Origin: Phycisphaerales bacterium
GTDB taxonomy: Bacteria > Planctomycetota > Phycisphaerae > UBA1845 > Fen-1342
Direction of reading: 5' to 3'
DNA length: 64,000 nucleotides
Assembly: GCA_022839625.1 (NCBI GenBank)
Contig: JALHJL010000004.1
Location: forward strand, 34,900-98,899
The translations under genes and the position numbers were made by a program. Positions within the stretch are counted from its first letter, which is position 1. Every line of letters starts with the position of its first letter. Positions 51,983 to 59,882 of this stretch are shown piece after piece. The notes below the pieces were generated by a model. The model had not been told where the DNA came from. It made no database searches and was given only the letters and a program-made list of their open reading frames with translations.

Positions 51983-53440
51983 ATGTTTGGCGGCGACGAT
52001 GTCGAGATCACTCCGGGGATGCAGCACTACATCGACCGGAACAACGAGTACCTGGCGCGCCGGGACCAGTACATCCGCGACGTCGTCAAGAAATGGAAGT
52101 TCGACACGATCGCGGTGCACGGGCTGTACTCGGTCCAGGACGCCATCGACGACTACCAGGGCGCCATCATCGAGCCGATCTTCATGAGCGCCTCGCAGGC
52201 CTACCGCGACTCCGACGAGATGGCCGCCGCGCTGGCGTACCTGATCCCCACCTGGTGCTACTCGCGCATCGCCAACCCATCCACCTACTACTACGAGTGG
52301 ACGCTGGCCCTGCTGGAGGGCTACGGTTTCGACGGCGGGACGAGCTGTTGCTCGACGTCCTCGGGTATGGCCGCCGTGATGACCGCGGTGCAACCCTTCC
52401 TCGTGCATAAGCGACACCACGCACACGAGCCGCGGAACTTCCTGGCGACGGCGCAGTGCTACGGCGGGACGTTCCAGCAGTTCAACGTGCGGCTGGCCCA
52501 GGAACGCGACATCGAGTGCCGCTGGATTCAGGACCCCACCAACGTCGACGAGTGGGCCGCGCGGATCGATGAGAACACGCGCTTCCTGTACGGCGAGCTG
52601 CCCAGCAACCCGCAACAGGGCTTCTTCGACATCGCCGCGGTCGCAGACCTGGCCCACAGCCACAACCTGCCGCTGATCGTGGACGCGACGGTGGCGACGC
52701 CGGCGCTGTTGCGGCCGATCTGCCACGGGGCGGACATCGTGGTGCAGTCGGCCACGAAGAGCCTGACGACGAGCGGTTTCGGCGTGTGCGGGGCGGTGAT
52801 CGCGCGGCACGACATCGTGACGAACATCGACGTGGAGGACATGAAGCGGGACTTCGCGCTGTACATCAAGTACCTGCCGAACCGCGACTACGGCCCGAAC
52901 CTGCATCCGATGCAAGCCATCATGACGCTCAACGACATGCGCACGCTGCGCTCGAAGATGGACCTGCTGAGCCGCAACACGATGCGCGTTGCGCAACATC
53001 TCGCGCACCATCCCCAGATCGAGGCGGTGCAGTACCTGGGATTGCCGGACCATCCGCTGCACGCGCTGGCCAGCAAGTACATGTGGCTGGTGGACGCGGA
53101 GCAGGACGACCTCTACCGCCGCCCGGTCAACCGCTACGGGCACCTGATGTCGTTCCGCGTCAAGGGCGGCCCGGAGGCGGCCCGCAAGTTCTTCGACGGG
53201 CTGCAACGCATCTGGCGCGCCACCGACCTCGGCCGCATCAAGAGCGTGGCGACGATTCCGGCCATCTCGACCCATCAACAGCAGGGCGAGTACGGGCGCT
53301 GCCTTGCCAACGTGCCGCCCGACATGGTGCGGCTGTGCGTCGGTGCCGAGCACCCCGACGACACGATCGCCGACCTCGAGCAGGCCCTGGCACGGCTGAA
53401 GACGAAGGCCTCGCTCGGGGCACCTGCGCGGGTCTCATAA
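51983..53440 (+). CDS. PLP-dependent Cys/Met-metabolism enzyme
   Basis: 485 residues, fold type I. SCCSTSSGMAAVMTAV near residue 121 is the phosphate-binding Ser/Gly loop. FLYGELPSNPQQGFFDI and LIVDATVATP give the cofactor Asp. VQSATKSLTTSG has the Schiff-base Lys259. This is the cystathionine gamma-synthase / O-acetylhomoserine sulfhydrylase / gamma-lyase family, which elongated forms of about 480 residues also belong to. Exact reaction cannot be told. ATG 51983 has GGAGACG upstream. Confidence 0.85.
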   Translation: MFGGDDVEITPGMQHYIDRNNEYLARRDQYIRDVVKKWKFDTIAVHGLYSVQDAIDDYQGAIIEPIFMSASQAYRDSDEMAAALAYLIPTWCYSRIANPSTYYYEWTLALLEGYGFDGGTSCCSTSSGMAAVMTAVQPFLVHKRHHAHEPRNFLATAQCYGGTFQQFNVRLAQERDIECRWIQDPTNVDEWAARIDENTRFLYGELPSNPQQGFFDIAAVADLAHSHNLPLIVDATVATPALLRPICHGADIVVQSATKSLTTSGFGVCGAVIARHDIVTNIDVEDMKRDFALYIKYLPNRDYGPNLHPMQAIMTLNDMRTLRSKMDLLSRNTMRVAQHLAHHPQIEAVQYLGLPDHPLHALASKYMWLVDAEQDDLYRRPVNRYGHLMSFRVKGGPEAARKFFDGLQRIWRATDLGRIKSVATIPAISTHQQQGEYGRCLANVPPDMVRLCVGAEHPDDTIADLEQALARLKTKASLGAPARVS

Positions 53441-53554
53441 TCGCGATCCCCGCATGTTCTCAGAATCCCGGCCGCGGCGGACGGCCCGCGATACTCGCAG
53501 ACCGTCAACGGGATCAGGGGAATTCGCGCAGCATGACGCGTTCGGCGGGGGAAC

Positions 53555-53628
53555 AGGTGGCGATGGGATTCGAACCCATGAATCGCGGATTTGCAATCCG
53601 CTCCCTTAGTCCACTCGGGCACGCCACC
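53555..53628 (-). tRNA. tRNA-Cys (GCA)
   Basis: The minus strand folds as a cloverleaf: acceptor GGTGGCG pairs with CGCCACC, the anticodon loop is TTGCAAA in a GCGGA-TCCGC stem, and the T arm is ATGGGTTCGAATCCCAT. The anticodon GCA reads Cys codons and the discriminator is U, as expected for Cys. CCA is not encoded. It lies between the PLP enzyme and a lipoprotein gene. Confidence 0.92.
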
Positions 53629-53833
53629 AGCGTTACGGAACTCAGGCCGCGACGGCCGGCGAAATGCCGCCCATCGCCGCCCCGCATCCATGATTCTAAT
53701 CGGCAGATCCGCGGCGTGGCAAGCGCCGCGAAGCGTGGGGGTGCGCGCGGTCGCCTTGTGATCGTCCGGCCAGGGGCGATAATGGCGGACTGCGGTCGTC
53801 GAGCTGTGCCCCGGCGGAACTGGAGGAGCCCCA

Positions 53834-54295
53834 ATGCGGACCATCAACAAGGGACTGTGGGTGGCCGGCGTGCTCGCGGCCTTGAGCGGCTGCGGGGTAA
53901 GTGGCGAGTGGACGATGCAGTCCATCGACCCCGAGTCGGCGAGAGCGCATTTCAACCTGCAATGGCTCCAACTGATGGAGGACGGCAGGTACGCGGCCTG
54001 CGCCCAGGCCACGGGCAAGACGCACGCGATGTCGGGCCGCTACCTCTACGACCAGAAGGCCGGCACCCTCATGTTCAAGACCACGGACGGCACGACCCGC
54101 ACGTACAACGCGAAGCTGGTCGGTCTGGGCGACCAATTGAAGGTCTCGAGTGCCGAGCCGAGCCAGGCGTGGACGGCCGTCATGAAACGGCTCGACTCCT
54201 GCCCGAACGGCATGTGCCGTCCGGCTGGAACCGCCGGCGGCCCCGGGGGCGGCGATTCGGATTCACGCGTCAGCCGCACCTGGCCAGGCAAGTGA
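53834..54295 (+). CDS. Small predicted lipoprotein
   Basis: 153 residues. The signal peptide LWVAGVLAALSGC ends in lipobox LSGC near residue 20. The mature part starts GVSGEWTMQSI, then has beta segments (GRYAACAQ, GRYLYDQKAGTLMFK) like small lipocalin-type proteins, and ends in a Gly/Pro-rich tail. GGAGGAG is 8 nt before ATG 53834. Function unknown. Confidence 0.7.
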   Translation: MRTINKGLWVAGVLAALSGCGVSGEWTMQSIDPESARAHFNLQWLQLMEDGRYAACAQATGKTHAMSGRYLYDQKAGTLMFKTTDGTTRTYNAKLVGLGDQLKVSSAEPSQAWTAVMKRLDSCPNGMCRPAGTAGGPGGGDSDSRVSRTWPGK

Positions 54296-54348
54296 ATCCC
54301 CCCGGATTCTCGGCGAGAAGCGCCGGGTACAGGACCTCGCATCAGCGT

Positions 54349-54422
54349 GTAGCGGCCGACCGCCTGGTCGGCCGTTGAGAATTGCGGCACCCTCGGAGGC
54401 CGACTCGTGGGTCGGCCACTAC
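54349..54422. repeat. GTAGCGGCCGAC palindromic repeat
   Basis: Arms GTAGCGGCCGAC (54349-54360) and GTCGGCCACTAC (54411-54422) are inverted with one mismatch; an inner hairpin CGGCCGAC...GTCGGCCG is nested. Same family as sequence after nuoI (24258) and at 59092-59147. The remaining bases between the lipoprotein gene and tRNA-Thr show nothing further. Confidence 0.65.
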
Positions 54423-54611
54423 GAAGACCTGACGACTACCCTGATGCGGGCTGAGCAGCGGCTGCAAGAACCGCTGCTTGACCCGCGCTGCCCGTGCGGC
54501 AACGACGTTTCGGTGGTATATTTAACGGCGGCGACAACACTCGCGACAACCGCCGTGATCGATAGCGAAGGTTGGCGAGGGTCGCCGTAAGTGCCGGTTC
54601 GTAAATCAGTT

Positions 54612-54684
54612 GCCACCGTAGCTCAATCGGCAGAGCAGCGGTTTTGTAAACCGCAGGTCGTCGGTTCGAATCCGACCGGTGGCT
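54612..54684 (+). tRNA. tRNA-Thr (TGT)
   Basis: GCCACCG pairs with CGGTGGC at the acceptor, the D arm is GCTCAATCGGCAGAGC, the anticodon loop is TTTGTAA in a GCGGT-ACCGC stem, and the T arm is GTCGGTTCGAATCCGAC. Anticodon TGT reads ACA and related Thr codons. CCA is not encoded. Confidence 0.92.
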
Positions 54685-54803
54685 GTTCCTGGGACAGGCG
54701 GAACGCGGGGGCAAACGGTCTCTAGCGACCGGCGCAGAATGCTGCGGCGCGAAGCCTTGCCGGGCCGGAGGCGTCTGCCGTCCTCTGCTGCCCGCGCGCT
54801 GCG

Positions 54804-55898
54804 CTACCACGGATTGGCGACGTGGCACGTCCGGCCGGTCTTCGCGATGTAATCCTGGTGGTACTCCTCCGCCGGCCAGAACGTCTTGGCCGGCTCGAGC
54901 TGCGTGACGATCTTGCGGCCGCCGAATCGCTTCTGCGCCCGCAGTTCCTCGATATACGCCTCGGCCGCCCGCTGCTGTTCGTCGCTCGTATACCAGATGC
55001 CGGAGCGATACTGGGCGCCGACATCCGGCCCCTGCCGATTGAGCTGGGTGGGATCGTGCATCTTGAAAAACGCCTCGAGCAGCCGGCGAAAGCTGATCCG
55101 CCGCGGGTCATACACGACCTTCACCGTCTCGGCATGTCCCGTCGCGTCGGTGCAAACCTCCTTGTAGCTCGGGCGATCCAGCGAGCCCTGCATGTACCCG
55201 CTGACCGCGTCGAGCACGCCGGGGCCCTGCTCGAAGTAGTGCTCGAGCCCCCAGAAGCAGCCGCCCGCGAAATACGCGATTTCCGTTGACACCGGCCGGC
55301 TCTCCGGCGGCAGCTCCGCGCCTTTCTCATAAAACCGGAGGGCGGCGGAATTGAGGCAGTGCCGTTCGCCGGTGGGCGCTGGGCCGTCGTCGAAGACGTG
55401 GCCAAGGTGGGCACCGCAGCGGGCGCAGTTGATCTCCGTGCGGACCATGCCGTGGCTGCGGTCGGGCCGGCGGGTCACGTGGGCCGGGTCGAACTCGCGG
55501 TAGAAGCTCGGCCAACCGGTGCCCGAGTGGAACTTGTGGTCGCTCGAAAACAGCGGCAGGCCGCAGACGACGCAGCAATAGGTGCCGGGCTTCTTGTTGT
55601 CGAGCAGGTTCCCGCAGAACGCGGGCTCGGTGCCGGACTTCTGGGTGACGCGGTAGGCTTCCGGGTCGAGCTTCCCGGCGAGCTCCGCAACCTGGTCCGT
55701 CCCCAGGGGAGTGACGTCGTAGCCGGACTTCGAATAGCGCGGCATCGTGGGTTTCTCCGGCTTGTGTCCTGAATGTTGACGGGCCGACGCCCGGCCGTCG
55801 CTGCGGCGTTCCTGGGCGCTGGCATCCGCCGGCCGGCACCCGCCGGAGAGCAAGACCAGCGCTAGCGTAACGGGCAACGTTCTCTCAACCGTCTTCAT
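54804..55898 (-). CDS. MsrB-MsrA fusion, peptide methionine sulfoxide reductase
   Basis: 364 residues. After an N-terminal signal segment with SGGC at residue 21 (weak lipobox) comes an MsrB domain (about 55-195) with zinc Cys pairs 109/112 and 158/161 and catalytic Cys181 in RHCLNS. An MsrA domain follows (about 205-355) with catalytic Cys214 in GGCFWG. It repairs both R and S forms of oxidised methionine, here probably outside the cytoplasm. Domain order B-A is the reverse of the PilB-type A-B order. ATG 55898 is used. Confidence 0.92.
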   Translation of the reverse strand: MKTVERTLPVTLALVLLSGGCRPADASAQERRSDGRASARQHSGHKPEKPTMPRYSKSGYDVTPLGTDQVAELAGKLDPEAYRVTQKSGTEPAFCGNLLDNKKPGTYCCVVCGLPLFSSDHKFHSGTGWPSFYREFDPAHVTRRPDRSHGMVRTEINCARCGAHLGHVFDDGPAPTGERHCLNSAALRFYEKGAELPPESRPVSTEIAYFAGGCFWGLEHYFEQGPGVLDAVSGYMQGSLDRPSYKEVCTDATGHAETVKVVYDPRRISFRRLLEAFFKMHDPTQLNRQGPDVGAQYRSGIWYTSDEQQRAAEAYIEELRAQKRFGGRKIVTQLEPAKTFWPAEEYHQDYIAKTGRTCHVANPW

Positions 55899-56047
55899 CG
55901 ACCTGTGACCCAAGGCTCGCTCGGTACCGCTTTCGTGCCTGATTCTTTCCGCGCGGGAGAGCGAGTCCAGTCGCGAGGGACGGAATAGCGGAAATGGGGC
56001 GGCGGGCCGCCGGCGTGGATCGCCTGGCGCGCTGTCTTGCGGCCAGG

Positions 56048-57268
56048 TCAGCGCGGGTGAAGCTCACCCAGGACTTCGCGGCGGACATGGCGCGCCCGCT
56101 GGGCGTCAGCGCGGGCCTGGGGAGCTGCGTTGCGGTCTCCGGCGGTGGGGAACAGCGACTCGTAGGAGAACAAGGCGTAGTCCCCGCCCCATCCGGCGCA
56201 CTGCCACAGTTGCGTGCGCATCGTCTCGCCGTCGCGGTGCATGTAGATTCCCAGGCCGGGCACGACCCGGCGTCCGGGGGCGAGTTGACGGTACGCGCTG
56301 ATGTCGGCCTCGAACTGGCCGGGCTTTTCGGTGTACGCCATCGGCATGACCGCGTCGACCAGGCCGGCCCGCAGCCACGCGACGCTGTTTTGCAGGTAAT
56401 CCCGGTACCCGACGTACGGGTCGCGCCACACCGCGGCGGTGAGCGTCGCGCCGGGGCGGCGGCGATTGATCGTGTTGCGGATGTCGTGCACGAGCCGCGT
56501 GAGCTGGTTGGCCCGCCAGTGGTCCCAGGCCGCCGGATCGGCGTCGGGCGACCGGCCGGTTTCGTGTTGGTGGAGCGCCAGGGTCTTCGAGTCGCGCGGG
56601 AAGCTGCGTTTCGCGTGCGGCGCGCCGTCCCAGGCGTATCGCACGTAGTCGAGGTGAATGCCGTCGACGTCGTACCGTGACACGATCTCGTCCACCACGC
56701 GTGCGATGTGCCGGCGGACCTCCGGGCGGCACGGGTTCAGGATCACGTAGTCCTTGTTCAACGGTTGGCGCTGGCCGCCCGCGTCGTACATGAACCAGTC
56801 CGGGTGCGCGTGGTACAACTGGCCCGCGATCGGCGGCGGCGTGAGGCCCTTCCAGCCGGGCATGACGTTGAACCACGCCTCGATCCGCAGGCCGCGCTTG
56901 TGGGCTTCTGCGACCGCGACGGCCAGCGGGTCAAAGCCGGGGTTCTGAAAGTTGTACTCCCGTGACCACGGCTCCAGCCGCGAAGGATACGCGACCGTGC
57001 CCTCGCCGCGCACCTGCCACAAGACGGTGTTGAAGCCGCTCGCCGCACAGTTGGCGATGATCGTCCGCACGTCGTCCGGGCCGTGATAGTGAAACCGTGC
57101 CACCCACACAGCTTGCACCGGACGGGCCAACGGCCGCGGCGCCGGCCGGCCGCGCGGCGGCGGGGGCGCCGGGGCAACGCCGGGGGTACGGCAGCCGGTC
57201 AGGACCCCGCCGGGGCTGAGCAAGACAAGGCTGAGGAGAAGCAACCGCAAGGACCGCGCGCGTTTCAT
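56048..57268 (-). CDS. GHL10/DUF187-type glycosyl hydrolase-like lipoprotein
   Basis: 406 residues. The signal peptide LLLLSLVLLSPGGVLTGC ends in lipobox LTGC. After a Pro/Arg linker, the barrel starts AVWVARFHYHGPDDV, then NTVLWQVRGEGTVAYPS, RGLRIEAWFNV, DVDGIHLDYVRY and VDAVMPMAYTEKPGQF, the conserved strand ends of the GHL10 (DUF187) family. These are believed to act on peptidoglycan-linked or other glycans. It is expressed away from the 57383 gene, with a 114-bp promoter gap between. Confidence 0.85.
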   Translation of the reverse strand: MKRARSLRLLLLSLVLLSPGGVLTGCRTPGVAPAPPPPRGRPAPRPLARPVQAVWVARFHYHGPDDVRTIIANCAASGFNTVLWQVRGEGTVAYPSRLEPWSREYNFQNPGFDPLAVAVAEAHKRGLRIEAWFNVMPGWKGLTPPPIAGQLYHAHPDWFMYDAGGQRQPLNKDYVILNPCRPEVRRHIARVVDEIVSRYDVDGIHLDYVRYAWDGAPHAKRSFPRDSKTLALHQHETGRSPDADPAAWDHWRANQLTRLVHDIRNTINRRRPGATLTAAVWRDPYVGYRDYLQNSVAWLRAGLVDAVMPMAYTEKPGQFEADISAYRQLAPGRRVVPGLGIYMHRDGETMRTQLWQCAGWGGDYALFSYESLFPTAGDRNAAPQARADAQRARHVRREVLGELHPR

Positions 57269-57382
57269 GGCGGTGGAGTAAACGCGGAACTCGGCCGCGC
57301 GTCAAATGATGTCGCCGTATCTCCGCGCGCGGTCCGCGCCTCAAGCGCGAGCGCTTGGCCGGCGCGCGGTACAATCCGCGCC

Positions 57383-58327
57383 ATGACCGCTCCACGGCCG
57401 GCTGTCGGTGCACCGGACTGGGACACGCTGGCGGTCGAGTTGCATTGTCCGCGCTGCGGGTATGACCTGCGCCGGTTGCCGCAGCCGCGGTGCCCGGAGT
57501 GCGGGCTGCAATTCCGGTGGGCGGAACTCATCGCGGCAACACAGGAGCGGCTGCAGAGCCCCCTCTTCGAGCAGCAATGGCGGCACCGGCCGGTGCGTTC
57601 GTTCTTCGGGACCATCGGCCGGGCGATGCTGCCGTGGCTGCTGTGGCGACAAACGCGCCTCGTGGTCGAGCCGCGCGTGGGGCCGCTGCTGCTCTTGGTG
57701 CTTCCGGCGTTGCTACTGCACGTGGCGGTCTGCCTGAGCGCTCGATTCGCCTCGGACGCATTTGTGGCGTGGTGGATCGCGAGGCGCTTTGGGCGGGCAT
57801 TTCGCGTGCCCACGTTCTTTGACCCCCCGGGCGACTACGTAGCGGCGCTGCTCGGAACCCTGGTGCTCGTAGCGCTGACCTGGGCTGTCCTGCAAGTGTT
57901 CCAGCAGACGATCAATCGCTACCGTATTCGTTGGCGACACTTCGTACGGATCCTGGCGCTGGCAGGCACGTCGTACCTGATGTGGCAGGCGGCCGCCGTC
58001 GCGCTGCTTTGCCTGCGTAACCCGGTCGCCCACGTGTTCGGCGCAGCACTTTGGTACGCGCACCGGGGGCCGGTCGACTGGCTGGACTTTCTCTTGCCAG
58101 TGAGCGCGTTGGCCCTGACCGTCTCGACCGGCATGAGCCGCTATCTACAAGTACGGGGCGGCTGGAGCATGGGCTTCCTGAGTACGGGCATCGTGGTGCT
58201 TGCGCTGGTTGCGCCCGTGACGGCGCTGACTGCACACTTCGGGCAGACGGATACTTTCTGGCTGCCCGTGCTCGGCAGGCTCTGGCCGGGCCTTCGGAAA
58301 CTCGTGTGGTACGTGCTCGTACACTGA
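57383..58327 (+). CDS. Zinc-ribbon membrane protein of unknown function
   Basis: 314 residues. Residues about 22-41 hold a double CxxC zinc ribbon, CPRCGYDLRRL...CPECGL, in the cytosol. The rest contains five or six hydrophobic segments (for instance VGPLLLLVLPALLLHVAVCL and AALLGTLVLVALTWAVL). This zinc-ribbon plus Yip1-like membrane layout is common among planctomycetes, role unknown. ATG 57383 gives the ribbon near the N-terminus. Confidence 0.75.
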   Translation: MTAPRPAVGAPDWDTLAVELHCPRCGYDLRRLPQPRCPECGLQFRWAELIAATQERLQSPLFEQQWRHRPVRSFFGTIGRAMLPWLLWRQTRLVVEPRVGPLLLLVLPALLLHVAVCLSARFASDAFVAWWIARRFGRAFRVPTFFDPPGDYVAALLGTLVLVALTWAVLQVFQQTINRYRIRWRHFVRILALAGTSYLMWQAAAVALLCLRNPVAHVFGAALWYAHRGPVDWLDFLLPVSALALTVSTGMSRYLQVRGGWSMGFLSTGIVVLALVAPVTALTAHFGQTDTFWLPVLGRLWPGLRKLVWYVLVH

Positions 58328-58382
58328 TGGCTGCGCTCTGATGGTCGGCCTCTGGTTGGCGAGGGCCGTCGGCGACCGGCCA

Positions 58383-58412
58383 CCAATTCGCTATTCGCAA
58401 TTCGCTATTACC
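58383..58412. repeat. TTCGCTATTCGC repeat
   Basis: CAATTCGCTATTCGCAATTCG then CTATTACC, 8-nt units. It begins 6 nt after the stop of the minus-strand gene at 58419. The same units occur at 59827-59882 and inside the UvrA-like gene at 60642-60673. Confidence 0.65.
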
Positions 58413-58418
58413 AACCCG

Positions 58419-59075
58419 TCACTTTACCAGCACGCCTGTCGCCCACGTGCTGGGGTCGACGTTCCAGCCCAGCTCGTCGTCAACGGTCAAGTGCTGGCTG
58501 CCGAGGTGCGTGTCTTTCACCTTGTAGAACACCCCGATCCGCGGATGCTCGACCGGCTCCCACCCGTTCAGGCACGCCGCGGGCACGCCCACCTCCAGGC
58601 TATACCCCTGCCGCCGGACCTCGGCCGCGACCTTGACCAGGGACAAATCGACGGGCGGCGGCGGCTCCTTCGCCCGGCTCATGCGATGCGTGCCGACCAC
58701 GGGCCGGCGGCCATCGGGTCCGCCGCCGGTCGGCAGCAGGTAGAAGAAATGGCAGAAGCGGGTCGCGCGCTTGATGTCCCGGGCGTCGCGCGTGTCGATG
58801 CACAGCCGCAAGCCGTCGCCCTTCCACCACTCCTTCGGATCGCAGCGCAGCCGGCCGCTGCGGCGGGGCACGTCGAACGCGGCATAGAAGCCGTCCTCGT
58901 GCCACGCCCAATACACGTCCGCGATCGGCTCGCGGCCCTCGATCTCCACGAGCGGCGGCACAAGGTACCGGCGGCCCCACTTGCTCACGTCGCCGTCGAT
59001 CCGCGGCGGGCGCGCAATGCGATGGATCGGCAGCTCGTACGCGAAGAACGCCCGGCGCGGGACTTGCTGGAGCAC
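58419..59075 (-). CDS. CBM9/DOMON-like carbohydrate-binding protein
   Basis: 218 residues with no signal peptide visible. IARPPRIDGDVSKWG, then ADVYWAWHEDGFYAAFDV, WWKGDGLRLCIDTRD and GYSLEVGVPAACL follow the pattern of family-9 carbohydrate-binding (DOMON-like) domains, which usually occur in secreted glycan-handling proteins. Here the domain stands alone. The GTG start at 59075 lies beside repeats that occupy the upstream gap. Confidence 0.65.
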   Translation of the reverse strand: MLQQVPRRAFFAYELPIHRIARPPRIDGDVSKWGRRYLVPPLVEIEGREPIADVYWAWHEDGFYAAFDVPRRSGRLRCDPKEWWKGDGLRLCIDTRDARDIKRATRFCHFFYLLPTGGGPDGRRPVVGTHRMSRAKEPPPPVDLSLVKVAAEVRRQGYSLEVGVPAACLNGWEPVEHPRIGVFYKVKDTHLGSQHLTVDDELGWNVDPSTWATGVLVK

Positions 59076-59091
59076 GACTGCGACTCACCGA

Positions 59092-59147
59092 CGGCCGACA
59101 CGGGGGTCGGCCGCTACATTTCAGCCGACCCCCTGATCGGCCGCTAC
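59092..59147. repeat. Tandem CGGCCGAC...GTCGGCCGCTAC repeats
   Basis: Two units ending GGCCGCTAC (59092-59117 and 59122-59147). The second unit contains the TAG stop (59144-59146, minus) of the lipoprotein gene. Same family as 54349-54422. Confidence 0.7.
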
Positions 59148-59779
59148 GGGCAATCGAACCGCTGGAAAACCCAGGGCTCGTCCGTGTCCGCGGCGTCGTC
59201 CGCGCTGCCCAGCCAGAACAACCGGTCCCCGGCACGCTGGAACCGCAGGAGGGACTCCGGTACGTCGCCTTCCGGCGGAACGGCCTGCATTTGCCCCGAG
59301 GTCCAGTCGTTGATCTCAAAGCTGTCGAATTGCACGGCGACGGTTCCCGGCTCGCGCACCTCGAACGTGCCGGACATGACCTGCAAGAGGATCACCCCCG
59401 TGGGCTCGTCAAGCAGAAAGACGGTGTACTGGGCCCGCCGAGGCTGCACGTCGAACCGCCACAGGTCGATGGCCCGTACGTTGGTCCGCGCCATGCCGGG
59501 CATCCCGACGCCCAGGTCCGAGGCCGAAATGTCGATGGTCCGCGGATCGAATGTCCGTGCCCAACAGCCTGCGATGGCATCGAGGTCCTCGACCGGCGCG
59601 GCGTTGGGGTCCAGCTCCAGGTCGGCGGGGAGCGTGAATTGGCCGGGGTCATCCAGCACGAACTGAATTTCGGGCGGGATCTGCGGGGGCACGAAGGGCG
59701 GCGGCACCACGCAGCCCGCCAGCAGGCCCGTCAACGCGAGGCCGCAGAAGATCAACTTGCACACTCTTGCTTGCGACAT
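59144..59779 (-). CDS. Predicted lipoprotein of unknown function
   Basis: 211 residues. The signal peptide LIFCGLALTGLLAGC ends in lipobox LAGC. A Pro-rich linker (VPPPFVPPQIPPE) follows. The C-terminal 150 residues have a beta-type pattern (LWRFDVQPRRAQYTVFLLD, TVAVQFDSFEI) with no known motif. AGGAG is 7 nt before ATG 59779. The stop codon is supplied by a repeat unit. Confidence 0.7.
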   Translation of the reverse strand: MSQARVCKLIFCGLALTGLLAGCVVPPPFVPPQIPPEIQFVLDDPGQFTLPADLELDPNAAPVEDLDAIAGCWARTFDPRTIDISASDLGVGMPGMARTNVRAIDLWRFDVQPRRAQYTVFLLDEPTGVILLQVMSGTFEVREPGTVAVQFDSFEINDWTSGQMQAVPPEGDVPESLLRFQRAGDRLFWLGSADDAADTDEPWVFQRFDCP

Positions 59780-59826
59780 TTTCAACTCCTTGGGAACGTT
59801 CGCAGTAAGCTACCCCAAGCGCCTCC

Positions 59827-59882
59827 CGTTCGCTACTCGCTATTCGCCACTCGCCATTCGCGATTCCGCACTCTCGATTCCC
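59827..59882. repeat. TTCGC(T/C)ATTCGC repeat at the end of the UvrA-like gene
   Basis: About seven units of TTCGCTAC/TTCGCCAC. On the minus strand they encode the last residues (ESRMASGE) and the TAG stop of the UvrA-like gene, so the gene's end lies within the repeat. Confidence 0.7.

Noticed and set aside
53514..53834. Small protein frame on the minus strand.
   Set aside because: It covers the tRNA-Cys gene and has no protein-like pattern.
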